From contig JAAFIK010000046.1 in the NCBI GenBank assembly GCA_013298665.1, positions 1-40,514 on the forward strand: 40,514 bases of DNA, given 5' to 3'. Below the pieces are notes generated by a model, which was not told the origin of the DNA, made no database searches, and was given only the letters and a program-made list of their open reading frames with translations. A program made the position numbers and the translations under genes. This DNA comes from Chitinophagales bacterium (GTDB lineage Bacteria > Bacteroidota > Bacteroidia > Chitinophagales > Chitinophagaceae). Positions 25,841 through 34,755 of the stretch are shown here, piece after piece; the stretch's first letter is position 1; each line of letters opens with the position of its first letter.

Positions 25841-26203
25841 ATGAAAACATTAACTAAGGCAGAGGAACAGATTATGCTGGTGCTGTGGAAATTGGAAAAG
25901 GCATTTCTCCGGGAGATCATCGAGGAAATATCCGACCCGCGGCCACACAGCAATACTGTTGCCACCATCATCAAAATCCTGGTTGAAAAGGAGTTTGTTG
26001 GCATCCAGGTATTTGGCCGGATGCACCAATATTACCCACTGGTCACCAAAGAAATGTACAGTAAGAGTACGATGAAGCACCTGGTTAAAGGTTATTTTGA
26101 AGGTTCGTTCAGCAATGCAGTTTCCTTCATGGTGAAAGAAAATAACCTGAGTGTAGGTGATCTCGAGCTGTTGCTCAAACAACTGAAGAAAAAACAGGGA
26201 TAA
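25841..26203 (+). CDS. BlaI/MecI-family winged-helix repressor
   Basis: ATG 25841 (MKTLTKAEEQIMLVLWKLEK) is chosen; an upstream TTG at 25826 lies only 3 bp after the -7 element, before any likely transcript start. The 120-residue protein has the winged-helix domain (TKAEEQIMLVLW, then EEISDPRPHSNTVATIIKIL and VEKEFVGIQVFGRMHQYYPLV) and a C-terminal dimerisation part (LVKGYFEGSFSNAVSFM). BlaI repressors are cleaved when the partner BlaR1 protease is triggered. The next gene encodes such an M56 protease fusion, starting 35 bp later. Two operator-like palindromes overlay its promoter, so it probably represses its own operon. Confidence 0.93.
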   Translation: MKTLTKAEEQIMLVLWKLEKAFLREIIEEISDPRPHSNTVATIIKILVEKEFVGIQVFGRMHQYYPLVTKEMYSKSTMKHLVKGYFEGSFSNAVSFMVKENNLSVGDLELLLKQLKKKQG

Positions 26204-26238
26204 TCCCGGTACATTGTTTACTTTTTAACCGAAAGTTT

Positions 26239-28500
26239 ATGTTACAGGCTTCGTGGTACTTATTAAAGGTGGTGCTTTGTTCAGGTATCATGCTGGGGTA
26301 TTACTGGCTGATGCTGCGCAATAAGATTTATCACCACTACAACCGCTTTTTTCTGCTGCTGTCGGTGATCCTATCCCTTGTATTACCATTGGTACAGATC
26401 AATATTTTTCATGCTGCAGATACAGCACCAAGCCAGGCCATCCAATTGCTTCAGGCTGTTACGGCAGGTGATGACTTTATCAGTAGCTATGTACCCGGAC
26501 AGGAAAGATTTTATTTTACCACCACCCAGTGGTTGAGTGTAGCATACATGCTCGTGAGCGGTGTGCTGCTTCTCGTGTTTCTCCGTGTATTATGGATGAT
26601 CCGTACCCTTATTTACACCTATAAAGGTCAGGTTGTAGAGCGCTTTTTCTTTATCAGTACCCGGGCAAAGGGCACTCCATTTTCTTTCCTGAACTATATT
26701 TTCTGGAATGAAGATATAGACCTCGAAAGCGACACCGGCAAACAGATCTTTCGCCATGAAGTGGCGCACGTGCAGGAGCGGCACAGCCTTGACAAACTCT
26801 TGCTGAGTGGGGTGTTGATCTTTTGCTGGTGCAATCCTTTCTTTTGGCTCATCCGCAAAGAACTAAGCATGATACATGAATTTATTGCCGATAAAAAAGC
26901 GGTTGAAGACAGTGATACCGCGTCCTTTGCCGCAATGATTCTCCAGGCAGCTTATCCCGGCCACCGGTTCGATATTGTCAATCATTTTTTCTATTCACCA
27001 ATAAAACGCAGGCTTATCATGTTAACAAAAAATCAAACCCCCAGGGTATCCTACATCAGCCGCATCATGGTATTACCCCTCGCAGCTTTGATCGTAGCCG
27101 CTTTTACTTTTAAACCCCAGGCAATTCCGGTGCGTGTTCAACCTGCGGCGTCTCTGACTGTGGTGATTGATCCGGGGCATGGCGGTCTTGATGCAGGAGC
27201 AATGGGTGCAGATGGTACAACAGAGAAGGCTCTCAACCTGGCTATTGCACAAAAGGTCAAACAACTGAATCCGGATGATAACATCCGTATTGTACTGACG
27301 CGTGAGACTGATGCAATGCTTTCGCCAACTGACCGGACGGCAATAGCCTTGCGGGAGAAAGCCGATCTTTTTATATCGATTCATATGGATGCTCAGCCAA
27401 AAGGAGATGGCTCAAAAAGAGGATTAAGTGTGTTTGTGGCACGCGAGGAGTTTGCCAACACAGGGACGAGTAAAGTGTTGGCATCAGCATTACTCAACGA
27501 ATTCAGCAAAGGTTACGCTTTACCCGTAAATAATAATCCAAAGCAACGGCAAGTGGGCATTGCTGTGCTGCAAACACTTCCTTGTCCCTCAGTATTGATT
27601 GAAGCCGGCTATATCACTAATGAGGCAGACCTGGCATATTTGCGGACAGATGCCGGGCAGGAAACGATCGCGCAGTTTATTCATGCGGCCATACGCAACT
27701 ATAGCCGCCAGCCCCGCGAGACAGCCGTACCGGTGAAGGCCGGTACAATAGTGGAAGAACCTCTTCCGGTAAATACCCCCCTTCCTCAACGAACACCTGC
27801 TGTAGTACCCGCTCCCGCTACTGAAACAGTGGTACCTGAAGCGATTAAGCCTGGTGTGGCACAAGTACTCGCAGCAATTGCCCAGGTACCCAGAGAAGCC
27901 AGTGCTGCAAAAGCAGGAAAGAGTGATGCAATATTGCCGGAAGCGATATATGTATTGAACGGCAAGCAAATAAAGAAAACAGACTTCAATACGATAAACC
28001 TTAACGAGCTTGCACAAATTGATGTGATAAAGCCAGCCGAGGCAGTCAAAATGTATGGGGATGCAGGCAGCAAGGGAGCGGTTCTGATCACCACAAAGCC
28101 TGCAGCTCAGGCCTTACAACAGCAACAACGAGGGTTAACCGAAAAGCCAATAAAAGGGTTGCTCCGGCCTGATCCTGTATTTACAAAAGTTGAGCACGAA
28201 GCAGAGTTTCCCGGTGGAGAACCCGCATGGCAGGCATTTCTGCAAAAAAATGTAAATCCCCTCACACCAGTGGATGAGGGCTGGAAAAAAGGCACGTATA
28301 AAATCAGGCTCCAGTTTATCGTTGACATAGATGGCAGTATTTCAGGTATCCAGGTACTGGATTATGCCGAAAGTAAAACTGCTGCGCATTGCATCAATGC
28401 CATGGGAAAAAGCCCGGTATGGAAACCTGCCATCCAAAATGGGCATATGGTGAAATCGTACCATACCAAAACGATCACTTTTGTGGTGACTGAAGATTGA
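26239..28500 (+). CDS. M56 (BlaR1-like) protease fused to an N-acetylmuramoyl-L-alanine amidase and TonB-like domains
   Basis: This 753-residue membrane protein holds four parts. (1) Residues 1-290: M56 peptidase with several membrane helices (about 5-25, 36-55, 97-120, 187-207, 274-292), zinc site His173-Glu174-x-x-His177 in RHEVAHVQER, and a possible third ligand Glu214. (2) Residues 305-490: Amidase_3 with His314 (DPGHGG), Glu329, His382 and Glu455, all catalytic positions filled. (3) Residues 566-620: a stretch like a TonB-receptor plug (VLNGKQIKK, then IDVIKPAEAVKMYGDAGSKG and VLITTK). (4) Residues 650-753: TonB C-terminal domain (EFPGGEPAWQAFLQKN, then YKIRLQFIVDIDGS). It follows a BlaI-type repressor by 35 bp. 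Family knowledge suggests a signal-triggered cleavage of that repressor; use of the amidase as sensor is inference. Confidence 0.9.
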   Translation: MLQASWYLLKVVLCSGIMLGYYWLMLRNKIYHHYNRFFLLLSVILSLVLPLVQINIFHAADTAPSQAIQLLQAVTAGDDFISSYVPGQERFYFTTTQWLSVAYMLVSGVLLLVFLRVLWMIRTLIYTYKGQVVERFFFISTRAKGTPFSFLNYIFWNEDIDLESDTGKQIFRHEVAHVQERHSLDKLLLSGVLIFCWCNPFFWLIRKELSMIHEFIADKKAVEDSDTASFAAMILQAAYPGHRFDIVNHFFYSPIKRRLIMLTKNQTPRVSYISRIMVLPLAALIVAAFTFKPQAIPVRVQPAASLTVVIDPGHGGLDAGAMGADGTTEKALNLAIAQKVKQLNPDDNIRIVLTRETDAMLSPTDRTAIALREKADLFISIHMDAQPKGDGSKRGLSVFVAREEFANTGTSKVLASALLNEFSKGYALPVNNNPKQRQVGIAVLQTLPCPSVLIEAGYITNEADLAYLRTDAGQETIAQFIHAAIRNYSRQPRETAVPVKAGTIVEEPLPVNTPLPQRTPAVVPAPATETVVPEAIKPGVAQVLAAIAQVPREASAAKAGKSDAILPEAIYVLNGKQIKKTDFNTINLNELAQIDVIKPAEAVKMYGDAGSKGAVLITTKPAAQALQQQQRGLTEKPIKGLLRPDPVFTKVEHEAEFPGGEPAWQAFLQKNVNPLTPVDEGWKKGTYKIRLQFIVDIDGSISGIQVLDYAESKTAAHCINAMGKSPVWKPAIQNGHMVKSYHTKTITFVVTED

Positions 28501-28570
28501 ACCCGGTTTTTGCAATTGGCTGGAAAATCCGGATTAAAAAGTTCTGGCAATTTAAGACTGCTGTTACACC

Positions 28571-28616
28571 CATACAAATAAAGCCAGGATCAGTTGATCC
28601 TGGCTTTATTTGTATG
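28571..28616. terminator. Long bidirectional terminator after the M56-amidase gene
   Basis: A 22-bp inverted repeat, CATACAAATAAAGCCAGGAT followed by CA (28571-28592), with its exact inverse at 28595-28616 and two bases between. The T-rich ends suit termination of two convergent genes. Confidence 0.85.
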
Positions 28617-28682
28617 CACCGCACGAAACGTTCCTGGCTGATAAGGATTTATATGTTGACTATCCGTAAAAAAGGACAAGAG

Positions 28683-29726
28683 TCAACTTTCATTTTCAAA
28701 ATAAATCTTATAATATTTGCGCCCGTCTGCATCTACCCCCTTCTCAATCATATCTTTATTGCCGTGGATGTAAATGTGAAAGTTTTTATCGAGCTTCAGT
28801 ACGCTTTTGAATATTCTTGCCTGGTTTTTTACAGCTTGCCGGGAAATATCAAAACCATCGCTAATATCGAGTTCGTGTTTATGGCAATAGTCATCATTAA
28901 ACTGCTGAAAAGAGCGTATCATTTCGGGGTGGTGAAAAACCTCCTGCTCGAACTCTTCCTTATCAAAAGCCTGGTGTGTTTTGAAATAGCCAAGTGAGCG
29001 GTTGAGCAGGTCGATCTGATCGGTTTTACTCACATCAAATTCTTCGGCAAACTGTTGAGTAACGTATTGCCGGGCAATGGTGAGTAACTCTTTTGTATGG
29101 TGAAATTCATCCCCACAGGGTTTAAGCATGAGAAAATGGTCTTTCCAGAATTGGGCATCCCCCTGACGACTGGCTTTATCCACCGTACAGACGCGATACC
29201 CTTCTTCCTGCTGAACATTAAAGATGAGGCAGCCTTTGTCAAGCTTGTCGGCACTGATCCCTTCCGCGTAATTTACGGCTACCCGTGTTTGTTCCCATTC
29301 AGGAAGCAGAAAAACCTGCTGGTTTTCGGCTTTAAAGATACCAATGGCATCAACGATATGATTTTCGATTTCCATATCTCTGAAATATACCACAAAAAGA
29401 TCTCCGGCTTTGATTTGGGGATGAGCAGATACTTCATAAAGATGCCTGGCCATATCAATGCTGATACTGTGCAGCGTGGAGGGTGTATCAAAGCATTGCT
29501 GTGCAAAACGAAAGACAGGATTGAGCGAGACATCGCCATTACTAAAGCTGAAGGTATAATACTCCGCGGTGCCGAATGCACTGAGGAAATACTGCATAAG
29601 CAACGTATGAAGTTTATCGCTGGCCGGAGCAGCTACGGCATCGGAAAGAACGAGGGCTTCTCCATTCGTTTTATTACCCACATGGTGTATGGACATGCCT
29701 TCAATCCGGCAATTGCTTTGCTCCAT
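28683..29726 (-). CDS. Nucleoid-associated protein (NdpA/YejK family)
   Basis: A 347-residue soluble protein of the 37-kDa nucleoid-associated family. The start MEQSNCRIEGMSIHHVGNK is typical of the Bacteroidota branch. Other conserved places are SIDMARHLYEVS, GDLFVVYFRD, AIGIFKAENQQVFL, LDKGCLIFN, EGYRVCTVD and a C-terminal region KNFHIYIHGNKDMIEKGVD. Such proteins bind the nucleoid, but the role in Bacteroidota is not known. It stands between a terminator and the DUF418 gene. No sign of damage was seen. Confidence 0.85.
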   Translation of the reverse strand: MEQSNCRIEGMSIHHVGNKTNGEALVLSDAVAAPASDKLHTLLMQYFLSAFGTAEYYTFSFSNGDVSLNPVFRFAQQCFDTPSTLHSISIDMARHLYEVSAHPQIKAGDLFVVYFRDMEIENHIVDAIGIFKAENQQVFLLPEWEQTRVAVNYAEGISADKLDKGCLIFNVQQEEGYRVCTVDKASRQGDAQFWKDHFLMLKPCGDEFHHTKELLTIARQYVTQQFAEEFDVSKTDQIDLLNRSLGYFKTHQAFDKEEFEQEVFHHPEMIRSFQQFNDDYCHKHELDISDGFDISRQAVKNQARIFKSVLKLDKNFHIYIHGNKDMIEKGVDADGRKYYKIYFENES

Positions 29727-29816
29727 TATTTTTTGCTTTGGTGCGGGGCAAAAATAGGGTACCGGAGGTTATGATACCAATAAAAATAGCCGAAAAAACA
29801 AGCGGTGGAGGGAATA

Positions 29817-30923
29817 TTATCCTGAAATTTTCCGCATTAAAATTTCAAGCGGACCATTTTTGAACTTATACCGCCAGAGTACTGTAAACAATATGCTGAT
29901 ACAAAAAAAAGCAACCGCATAACATAAAATATAAAAAGGAGAAAGCGGCTCTTTTACAACAAGTACCCCAGAGTACCGTTTACCCGATAACGCTGATAAA
30001 AGCAGCATGCCGATGGTGAGGTGAATAACGTAATGAGAAAGTGTCATCTGCCCGACTTGAAGTAATGAGCCAACCAACCATGTGTTTTTACAGCGTTCAC
30101 CAAGAAATATACAAAACGGAATTACCATTAAGGCAAACCCGGTAGTCAAGAACATGAAAGGAAGGCAGGGTGGAAAATAATCGCTCATAATATAGGCCGT
30201 AAGCGGTTCGCTGAACCATTCACTTCTTGCCAATACCCTGATCAACTGAAAAGAAGCAAACATGATCACACCTGTAATGAAAACATACTTCTGGGTCGTT
30301 TTACTTTGCCAATTCAACTTTCCAAGCCACATACCCAGCATGAAATATGCTATCCATGGAAATACAGAATTCCATCCGTTATAAAGTGTATTTCTGGCAA
30401 AGCCCACAACAGTCCAGAAATCGTCATAACTGAAAGTCGTAAAATTCCAACTTGTTTCCACCGGTATAATCAAAAGCAATACATGATAAATGATTATTGC
30501 TGAACCAGCAATCCACAAATACCATTTTCGGTGAACAAAAAGCAGGAATGCAGCGATATGCATATACCCGCCATAAAAATGCAGAATATCCCCGGGCCAC
30601 CAATTGTAAAGCATCAATCCCAACACAAACAAAAACCAGGAACGTTTCATGATAACACGACGCTTATGTTTCCTTAACCCGGGCTGATAATCGGACACAT
30701 TTAGCATAAACACCGTACCCATACCCGCAAGAATAATGAAAATGGCGGTAGAATTACCAACAAAAAGGTTTAAGAACAGGCCTGTTGGGGTTCTGTCTGT
30801 AAATGTACCAAAGGCGAAATTGAAATTCACAATGAACATACCAAAGATAGCATAGGCTCTGGCAAGATCAAATCCCGGTATTCGTTGAGTTCCGGGCTTG
30901 TATTGGATGTCAATTTTTTCCAT
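29817..30923 (-). CDS. DUF418-like multi-pass membrane protein
   Basis: ATG 30923 (MEKIDIQYKPGTQRIPGFDLAR) is chosen over 30989, giving 368 residues. The first 14 bp overlap the end of the TonB-dependent receptor gene, so the two are probably co-translated. About nine or ten membrane helices are predicted. The motif RIPGFDLARAYAIFGMFIVNF and the C-terminal MTLSHYVIHLTIGMLLL are the marks of DUF418 proteins, relatives of membrane acyltransferases (YeiB type). A function in export, or acylation, of the NRPS product is possible but not shown. The downstream gene is 91 bp away. Confidence 0.82.
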   Translation of the reverse strand: MEKIDIQYKPGTQRIPGFDLARAYAIFGMFIVNFNFAFGTFTDRTPTGLFLNLFVGNSTAIFIILAGMGTVFMLNVSDYQPGLRKHKRRVIMKRSWFLFVLGLMLYNWWPGDILHFYGGYMHIAAFLLFVHRKWYLWIAGSAIIIYHVLLLIIPVETSWNFTTFSYDDFWTVVGFARNTLYNGWNSVFPWIAYFMLGMWLGKLNWQSKTTQKYVFITGVIMFASFQLIRVLARSEWFSEPLTAYIMSDYFPPCLPFMFLTTGFALMVIPFCIFLGERCKNTWLVGSLLQVGQMTLSHYVIHLTIGMLLLSALSGKRYSGVLVVKEPLSPFYILCYAVAFFCISILFTVLWRYKFKNGPLEILMRKISG

Positions 30924-33366
30924 TTCCTTGTACAGCTGCTTCCTGGAATTTTGACTGCCATCGTTCGGTTTGCACATTACGATTACCAAAATTGTAACTG
31001 AAGTTCATGACAAATCTCCTGTTGTTCCAATTATACACGCCGCCCCCCGTAAGATTGCCTGTATTAAAAGTGCTTCTGTTCTGATTGAAATTAAAAGGAT
31101 CTTGCAAGCTTACTTTTATTGAGCCCTTTTTATTTAGTATCTGTCTTCTAAGGCCAAAGTCAATTGAACCCATAGGTTTACTGGTTTGAAATCCCGCCGT
31201 TTCTCCGGAAATAATGGTACCGCTTACCGAAGCTGATGTTAGTTTATTGATGGTGAAATTCTGATCAAGTGACCCGCCCCAATAAAACTGTTTCAGATCC
31301 ACATTAGCATCTTTGCGCTTATAATTATAAAGATTCACGCCTGTCCAGAACTGAAAGTCAAAATGCCAGCGATCCGTGAGATCGTGCGGAATGAACCCTT
31401 TGAGGTTAATCCAGCCTACTTTACCGCCAACATTTTCCTGACTGGTTCTCACCAGGTTTTTACCCGGTGAAAGAAAAGGGTCAATATCAAACACCTGGGT
31501 GGCAAAGTTTTTTACTTTAACATACGATACTTCATAAAAATATTTATCATTAACTGTAGCAGAAAGCGCAAATGAGTTGTTGATTGAAGCTTCAATCAGC
31601 GGATTTCCTTCAGTATAACTTTGCAAAGAAGTAAATCTCCTGAATACATTGAAAACATCGCCATCCGGTCGGCCGATTCGACGACTATAGGCGACTGAGA
31701 CCCCATATTTTTCAGAAACTCTGTAATTCACTGAGAATGAAGGGAATAGGTTGATATAATCCTGTTCGGACAATACCGCTCCAATACGACTTTTCCCTTT
31801 TGTATGGGTGTACTCTGCACGTATTCCCATTTCAAATCTTGTCCTGGAGTTCCATTCACCTCCATAAAGTCCATACAGCGCATTAATATTTTCAAAAAAA
31901 AGGAAAGCTTGATTGTTTGTCAGAATTGTATTTTGAAAGTTATCAGAAAACTCGTTATCGATATTGGATATCCGGCTCTTCAAACCAATTTCAATGCCCC
32001 GGCGCGGACTTACAAGCTTCTCAAAATGTGCTTTAAAGATATAACTTACCCTTTTCTTATCATTAAAGAGTTGATTATCAATACTGGCACTACTGCCATT
32101 CGTAGTGGTAACTGTTTTAAAATAACTATCACTTCCCCACTTATTAAACACAACATCAATATCTGCAGTAAGCGCTGTACCCAATGAATCAAATGTATGT
32201 CCATAATGTGCAGTAAAAAGATAATACCTGAATTTGTCCATGGTCTCCTGCCTCAGATCATCCGTTTTAGCAGAAGTTTGATTGCTTCTTTGTTGAAGCT
32301 TCCGGTCTTTTTTCCCATCAAAAAAAGTGCTGTAAAAAGAAAGTCCGAAAACAGTTCTTCGCGGCAGGTTAAAATCTATACTTGTATTAAGCGTCCAATG
32401 ATCATTTTGTCCTTTATCCAGGTCATAATTGGTTCTGTTCTCGGTAAGGTTCAATCCATTATCAAAGAGCTTAAGGGATTCATCTGCAGCATTGAAATCT
32501 TGAATTTTATTATGGTTTATATTAGCATACAAAACATAATCTTTCTTTTTTGAATTAAGTGTAAAAGCCTGATTGTGCTTAAAATAATTTCCAAACTTTG
32601 CATAAGAGCTATAATCTCCCATCAGGTCTATTGTATAATTGGTACCGAAACGCTTTCCTGCTTTTGTTTTCAGATTGATAATGCCATTTGTACCCGCCGC
32701 ATCGTACCGGGCTGATGGATTTGTAATAATTTCAACCTTATCAAATTCATCACTCTTGAGTGTTTGAAGAAAAAGAACCAATTCTTTTCCTGAAAGATAA
32801 CTTGGTCTATCATCAATCATTACAAGTACACCGGCTTTGCCTACCATGTTGATTGTTTCTGTTTGGCGGTTTACAGAAATGCCCGGCATCTTTTCAATTA
32901 ATTCGAGACCATTGAGTCCTGATATTATGGGGTTGGCTGCAATATTCACAATCATTTTATCTCCCTTCATTTCAAATAGCTTTACTTTTGCATTAACGGT
33001 AACAACGTCTAATTGTTTAAACTCCTTTTCTGCCATCAGGCTACCGAGATCAATATCAGCATCTTTTATACTTATGTTTTTGAAATAAAATTTGTGTCCC
33101 AGCATACTCACGCTCAGGATATAGCTCCCGGGCGACACATCATTTATAACAAACTTACCCTTCAGTTCACCGATGACCGTCTTCAGCAGCATCGAATCTT
33201 TTTCCTGTAATAACCTGATGGTAGCCGGTACATTGTCCGGAAAGCTATCGGAAATAATCTGACCCGATACTTTATATTGTGCCGCAACAGAAAAGGAGGT
33301 AACGCAGAAAAAAATGACTAACACGGTCATTTTGGTAATGCTCATTTTACGAACAGGTATATTCAT
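30910..33366 (-). CDS. TonB-dependent outer-membrane receptor
   Basis: ATG 33366 (MNIPVRKMSITKMTVLVIFF) gives a signal peptide ending SFSVAAQ; upstream starts only lengthen the basic N-terminus. The 818-residue protein has an N-terminal carboxypeptidase-like regulatory domain (YKVSGQIISDSFPDNVPA, then SYILSVSMLGHKFYF), a plug domain (GLNGLELIEKMPGISVNR, VLVMIDDRPSYLSGK, IITNPSARYDAAGTNGI) and an outer-membrane barrel with many aromatic strands. There is no SusD partner beside it, so a polysaccharide pair is unlikely. It lies 437 bp behind the hydroxylase gene of the peptide cluster and overlaps the DUF418 gene. Uptake or recognition of the peptide product is an inference. Confidence 0.88.
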   Translation of the reverse strand: MNIPVRKMSITKMTVLVIFFCVTSFSVAAQYKVSGQIISDSFPDNVPATIRLLQEKDSMLLKTVIGELKGKFVINDVSPGSYILSVSMLGHKFYFKNISIKDADIDLGSLMAEKEFKQLDVVTVNAKVKLFEMKGDKMIVNIAANPIISGLNGLELIEKMPGISVNRQTETINMVGKAGVLVMIDDRPSYLSGKELVLFLQTLKSDEFDKVEIITNPSARYDAAGTNGIINLKTKAGKRFGTNYTIDLMGDYSSYAKFGNYFKHNQAFTLNSKKKDYVLYANINHNKIQDFNAADESLKLFDNGLNLTENRTNYDLDKGQNDHWTLNTSIDFNLPRRTVFGLSFYSTFFDGKKDRKLQQRSNQTSAKTDDLRQETMDKFRYYLFTAHYGHTFDSLGTALTADIDVVFNKWGSDSYFKTVTTTNGSSASIDNQLFNDKKRVSYIFKAHFEKLVSPRRGIEIGLKSRISNIDNEFSDNFQNTILTNNQAFLFFENINALYGLYGGEWNSRTRFEMGIRAEYTHTKGKSRIGAVLSEQDYINLFPSFSVNYRVSEKYGVSVAYSRRIGRPDGDVFNVFRRFTSLQSYTEGNPLIEASINNSFALSATVNDKYFYEVSYVKVKNFATQVFDIDPFLSPGKNLVRTSQENVGGKVGWINLKGFIPHDLTDRWHFDFQFWTGVNLYNYKRKDANVDLKQFYWGGSLDQNFTINKLTSASVSGTIISGETAGFQTSKPMGSIDFGLRRQILNKKGSIKVSLQDPFNFNQNRSTFNTGNLTGGGVYNWNNRRFVMNFSYNFGNRNVQTERWQSKFQEAAVQGNGKN

Positions 33367-33803
33367 GGACTTGCTTGATGGAAAACTTTCTGGCAGATAT
33401 TGATCCATGAGAAACAATAAGATTATTTTCTGAAGTCTGATTCGATGTCTCAGGTATGTCATATAAAGTAATTACTGTTGGATAAAACTATAAACATTCA
33501 TTACAAAAGGGCATAAGGAAATAGTGGCTACGGGTAGATGCTCCTTTGCAGTTCTCTCGTTTATTATACCTGCCTATACACAAACAAGACTATGTACAGA
33601 ACACTTTTAATCAAACACAATTGCCAGTTGATTTCCTCAGCGCCAAAACTTAAAGATATAGGAATCCCATGAATATCTTAAATTTACCATTATAAAGTTG
33701 CACAGCAGAACTGTTCCTTTGTTTACGTTCTGGGATTTGCAGAATTCAAGATAGCAGTATACTATATCTGCATCACCCATGAAATAAACTCACCCTGGAT
33801 ACC
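33367..33803. other. AT-rich gap between the receptor and hydroxylase genes
   Basis: About 435 bp without a recognisable gene or clear terminator. It holds a receptor-promoter candidate, listed separately, with a leader of about 210 bases. Confidence 0.5.
33585..33614 (-). promoter_or_regulatory. Predicted promoter of the receptor/DUF418 pair
   Basis: On the minus strand TTG (complement of 33612-33614), a 19-base spacer and TAGTCTTG (complement of 33585-33592), one base from TAnnTTTG. The leader to the receptor ATG would be about 210 bases. Confidence 0.45.
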
Positions 33804-34643
33804 TTACGGTACAAGAGAGTCATCATCAAGTGCCCGGATTGGGGTAAAATTTCGGGAGGCAATAAACCCGGGGCGTGGTTCAGGAATGTCTTGTAATGGA
33901 TTAGCAGTACTGTTATAGGTAATCAGAAAAGTATGCCGGTGCCATGGCGAGAGGTTATTAGGTGACGCATGAAAAACATTGCCATGAAAAAACAAAACCG
34001 AACCAGCTGCCCCTTTAGCAGAATATATCCCCTGACGCTCAATCCAGCTTGCGATTGTCTTTTGTTCGAGCGTATACTTCAGGTCAGCAGTGAGTGCCGA
34101 CATGTATTTGGTACTATTTTGGTACGCCGAAAACCACTCCTCACTCTGTTCACCATGAATATTCCGTTCTCCTGACTCAAGCATGCCAGCCTTGTGCGAA
34201 CCAGGAATAAGAAACAGGGGGCCATTAAATTCAGTAACTTCATTTAAAAAAATCATAGCCGTCAGAACTGTTGGTTCCAGCATGGCATCATCCTTTTTCC
34301 AAAACGTATAATCCTGATGCCAGTCCCACCAATCGCCCACAAGCGCATGCTTGGTATTCAGCTTAGTCTGATGGGCATAGACATCGGATTCTAAGAGTTG
34401 CATCGCAGGTCTCAGTACCCTTTTTTGTCTTATAACCCTAGCAAAAAATTCATTGCTGGCTTCAGGTGCAAAAAATGATCTGACATAGCCGCTTTTTTCA
34501 AGAATCCTTCTTGGACAATCTTCTATGATGACCTGCTCCATTTCTTCGAGCATTAATGTCATTTCTTCCTGCGTAAACACATTTTGTATAAGCAAAAAAC
34601 CATTTTCATTGAAGTTTTCAATCTGTGCAGATGTGAGTATCAT
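33804..34643 (-). CDS. PhyH-family Fe(II)/2-oxoglutarate dioxygenase
   Basis: A 279-residue nonheme iron enzyme of the phytanoyl-CoA dioxygenase/ectoine hydroxylase group. Iron ligands: His109 and Asp111 in DWHQDY, and His225 in FFHGNVFHASPNNLS; Arg236 in PWHRHTF would hold 2-oxoglutarate. Other family marks are GPLFLIPGSHKAG and TAMIFLNEVTEFNG. Some relatives hydroxylate free or carrier-bound amino acids such as ectoine or proline. It lies 112 bp after the hydroxylase-aminotransferase gene and probably belongs to the NRPS operon, hydroxylating a precursor or peptide residue. The substrate is not known. Confidence 0.88.
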   Translation of the reverse strand: MILTSAQIENFNENGFLLIQNVFTQEEMTLMLEEMEQVIIEDCPRRILEKSGYVRSFFAPEASNEFFARVIRQKRVLRPAMQLLESDVYAHQTKLNTKHALVGDWWDWHQDYTFWKKDDAMLEPTVLTAMIFLNEVTEFNGPLFLIPGSHKAGMLESGERNIHGEQSEEWFSAYQNSTKYMSALTADLKYTLEQKTIASWIERQGIYSAKGAAGSVLFFHGNVFHASPNNLSPWHRHTFLITYNSTANPLQDIPEPRPGFIASRNFTPIRALDDDSLVP

Positions 34644-34755
34644 AATCTCATTATAGTTTGTAAAATAAATTAATCTGTGATGCTTTTTGTGAAAGCAACA
34701 ACTCTTCTCTTGTAAAAAAAAAGCGTGAAATATTGGATTTGCTCCTCAAGATATA

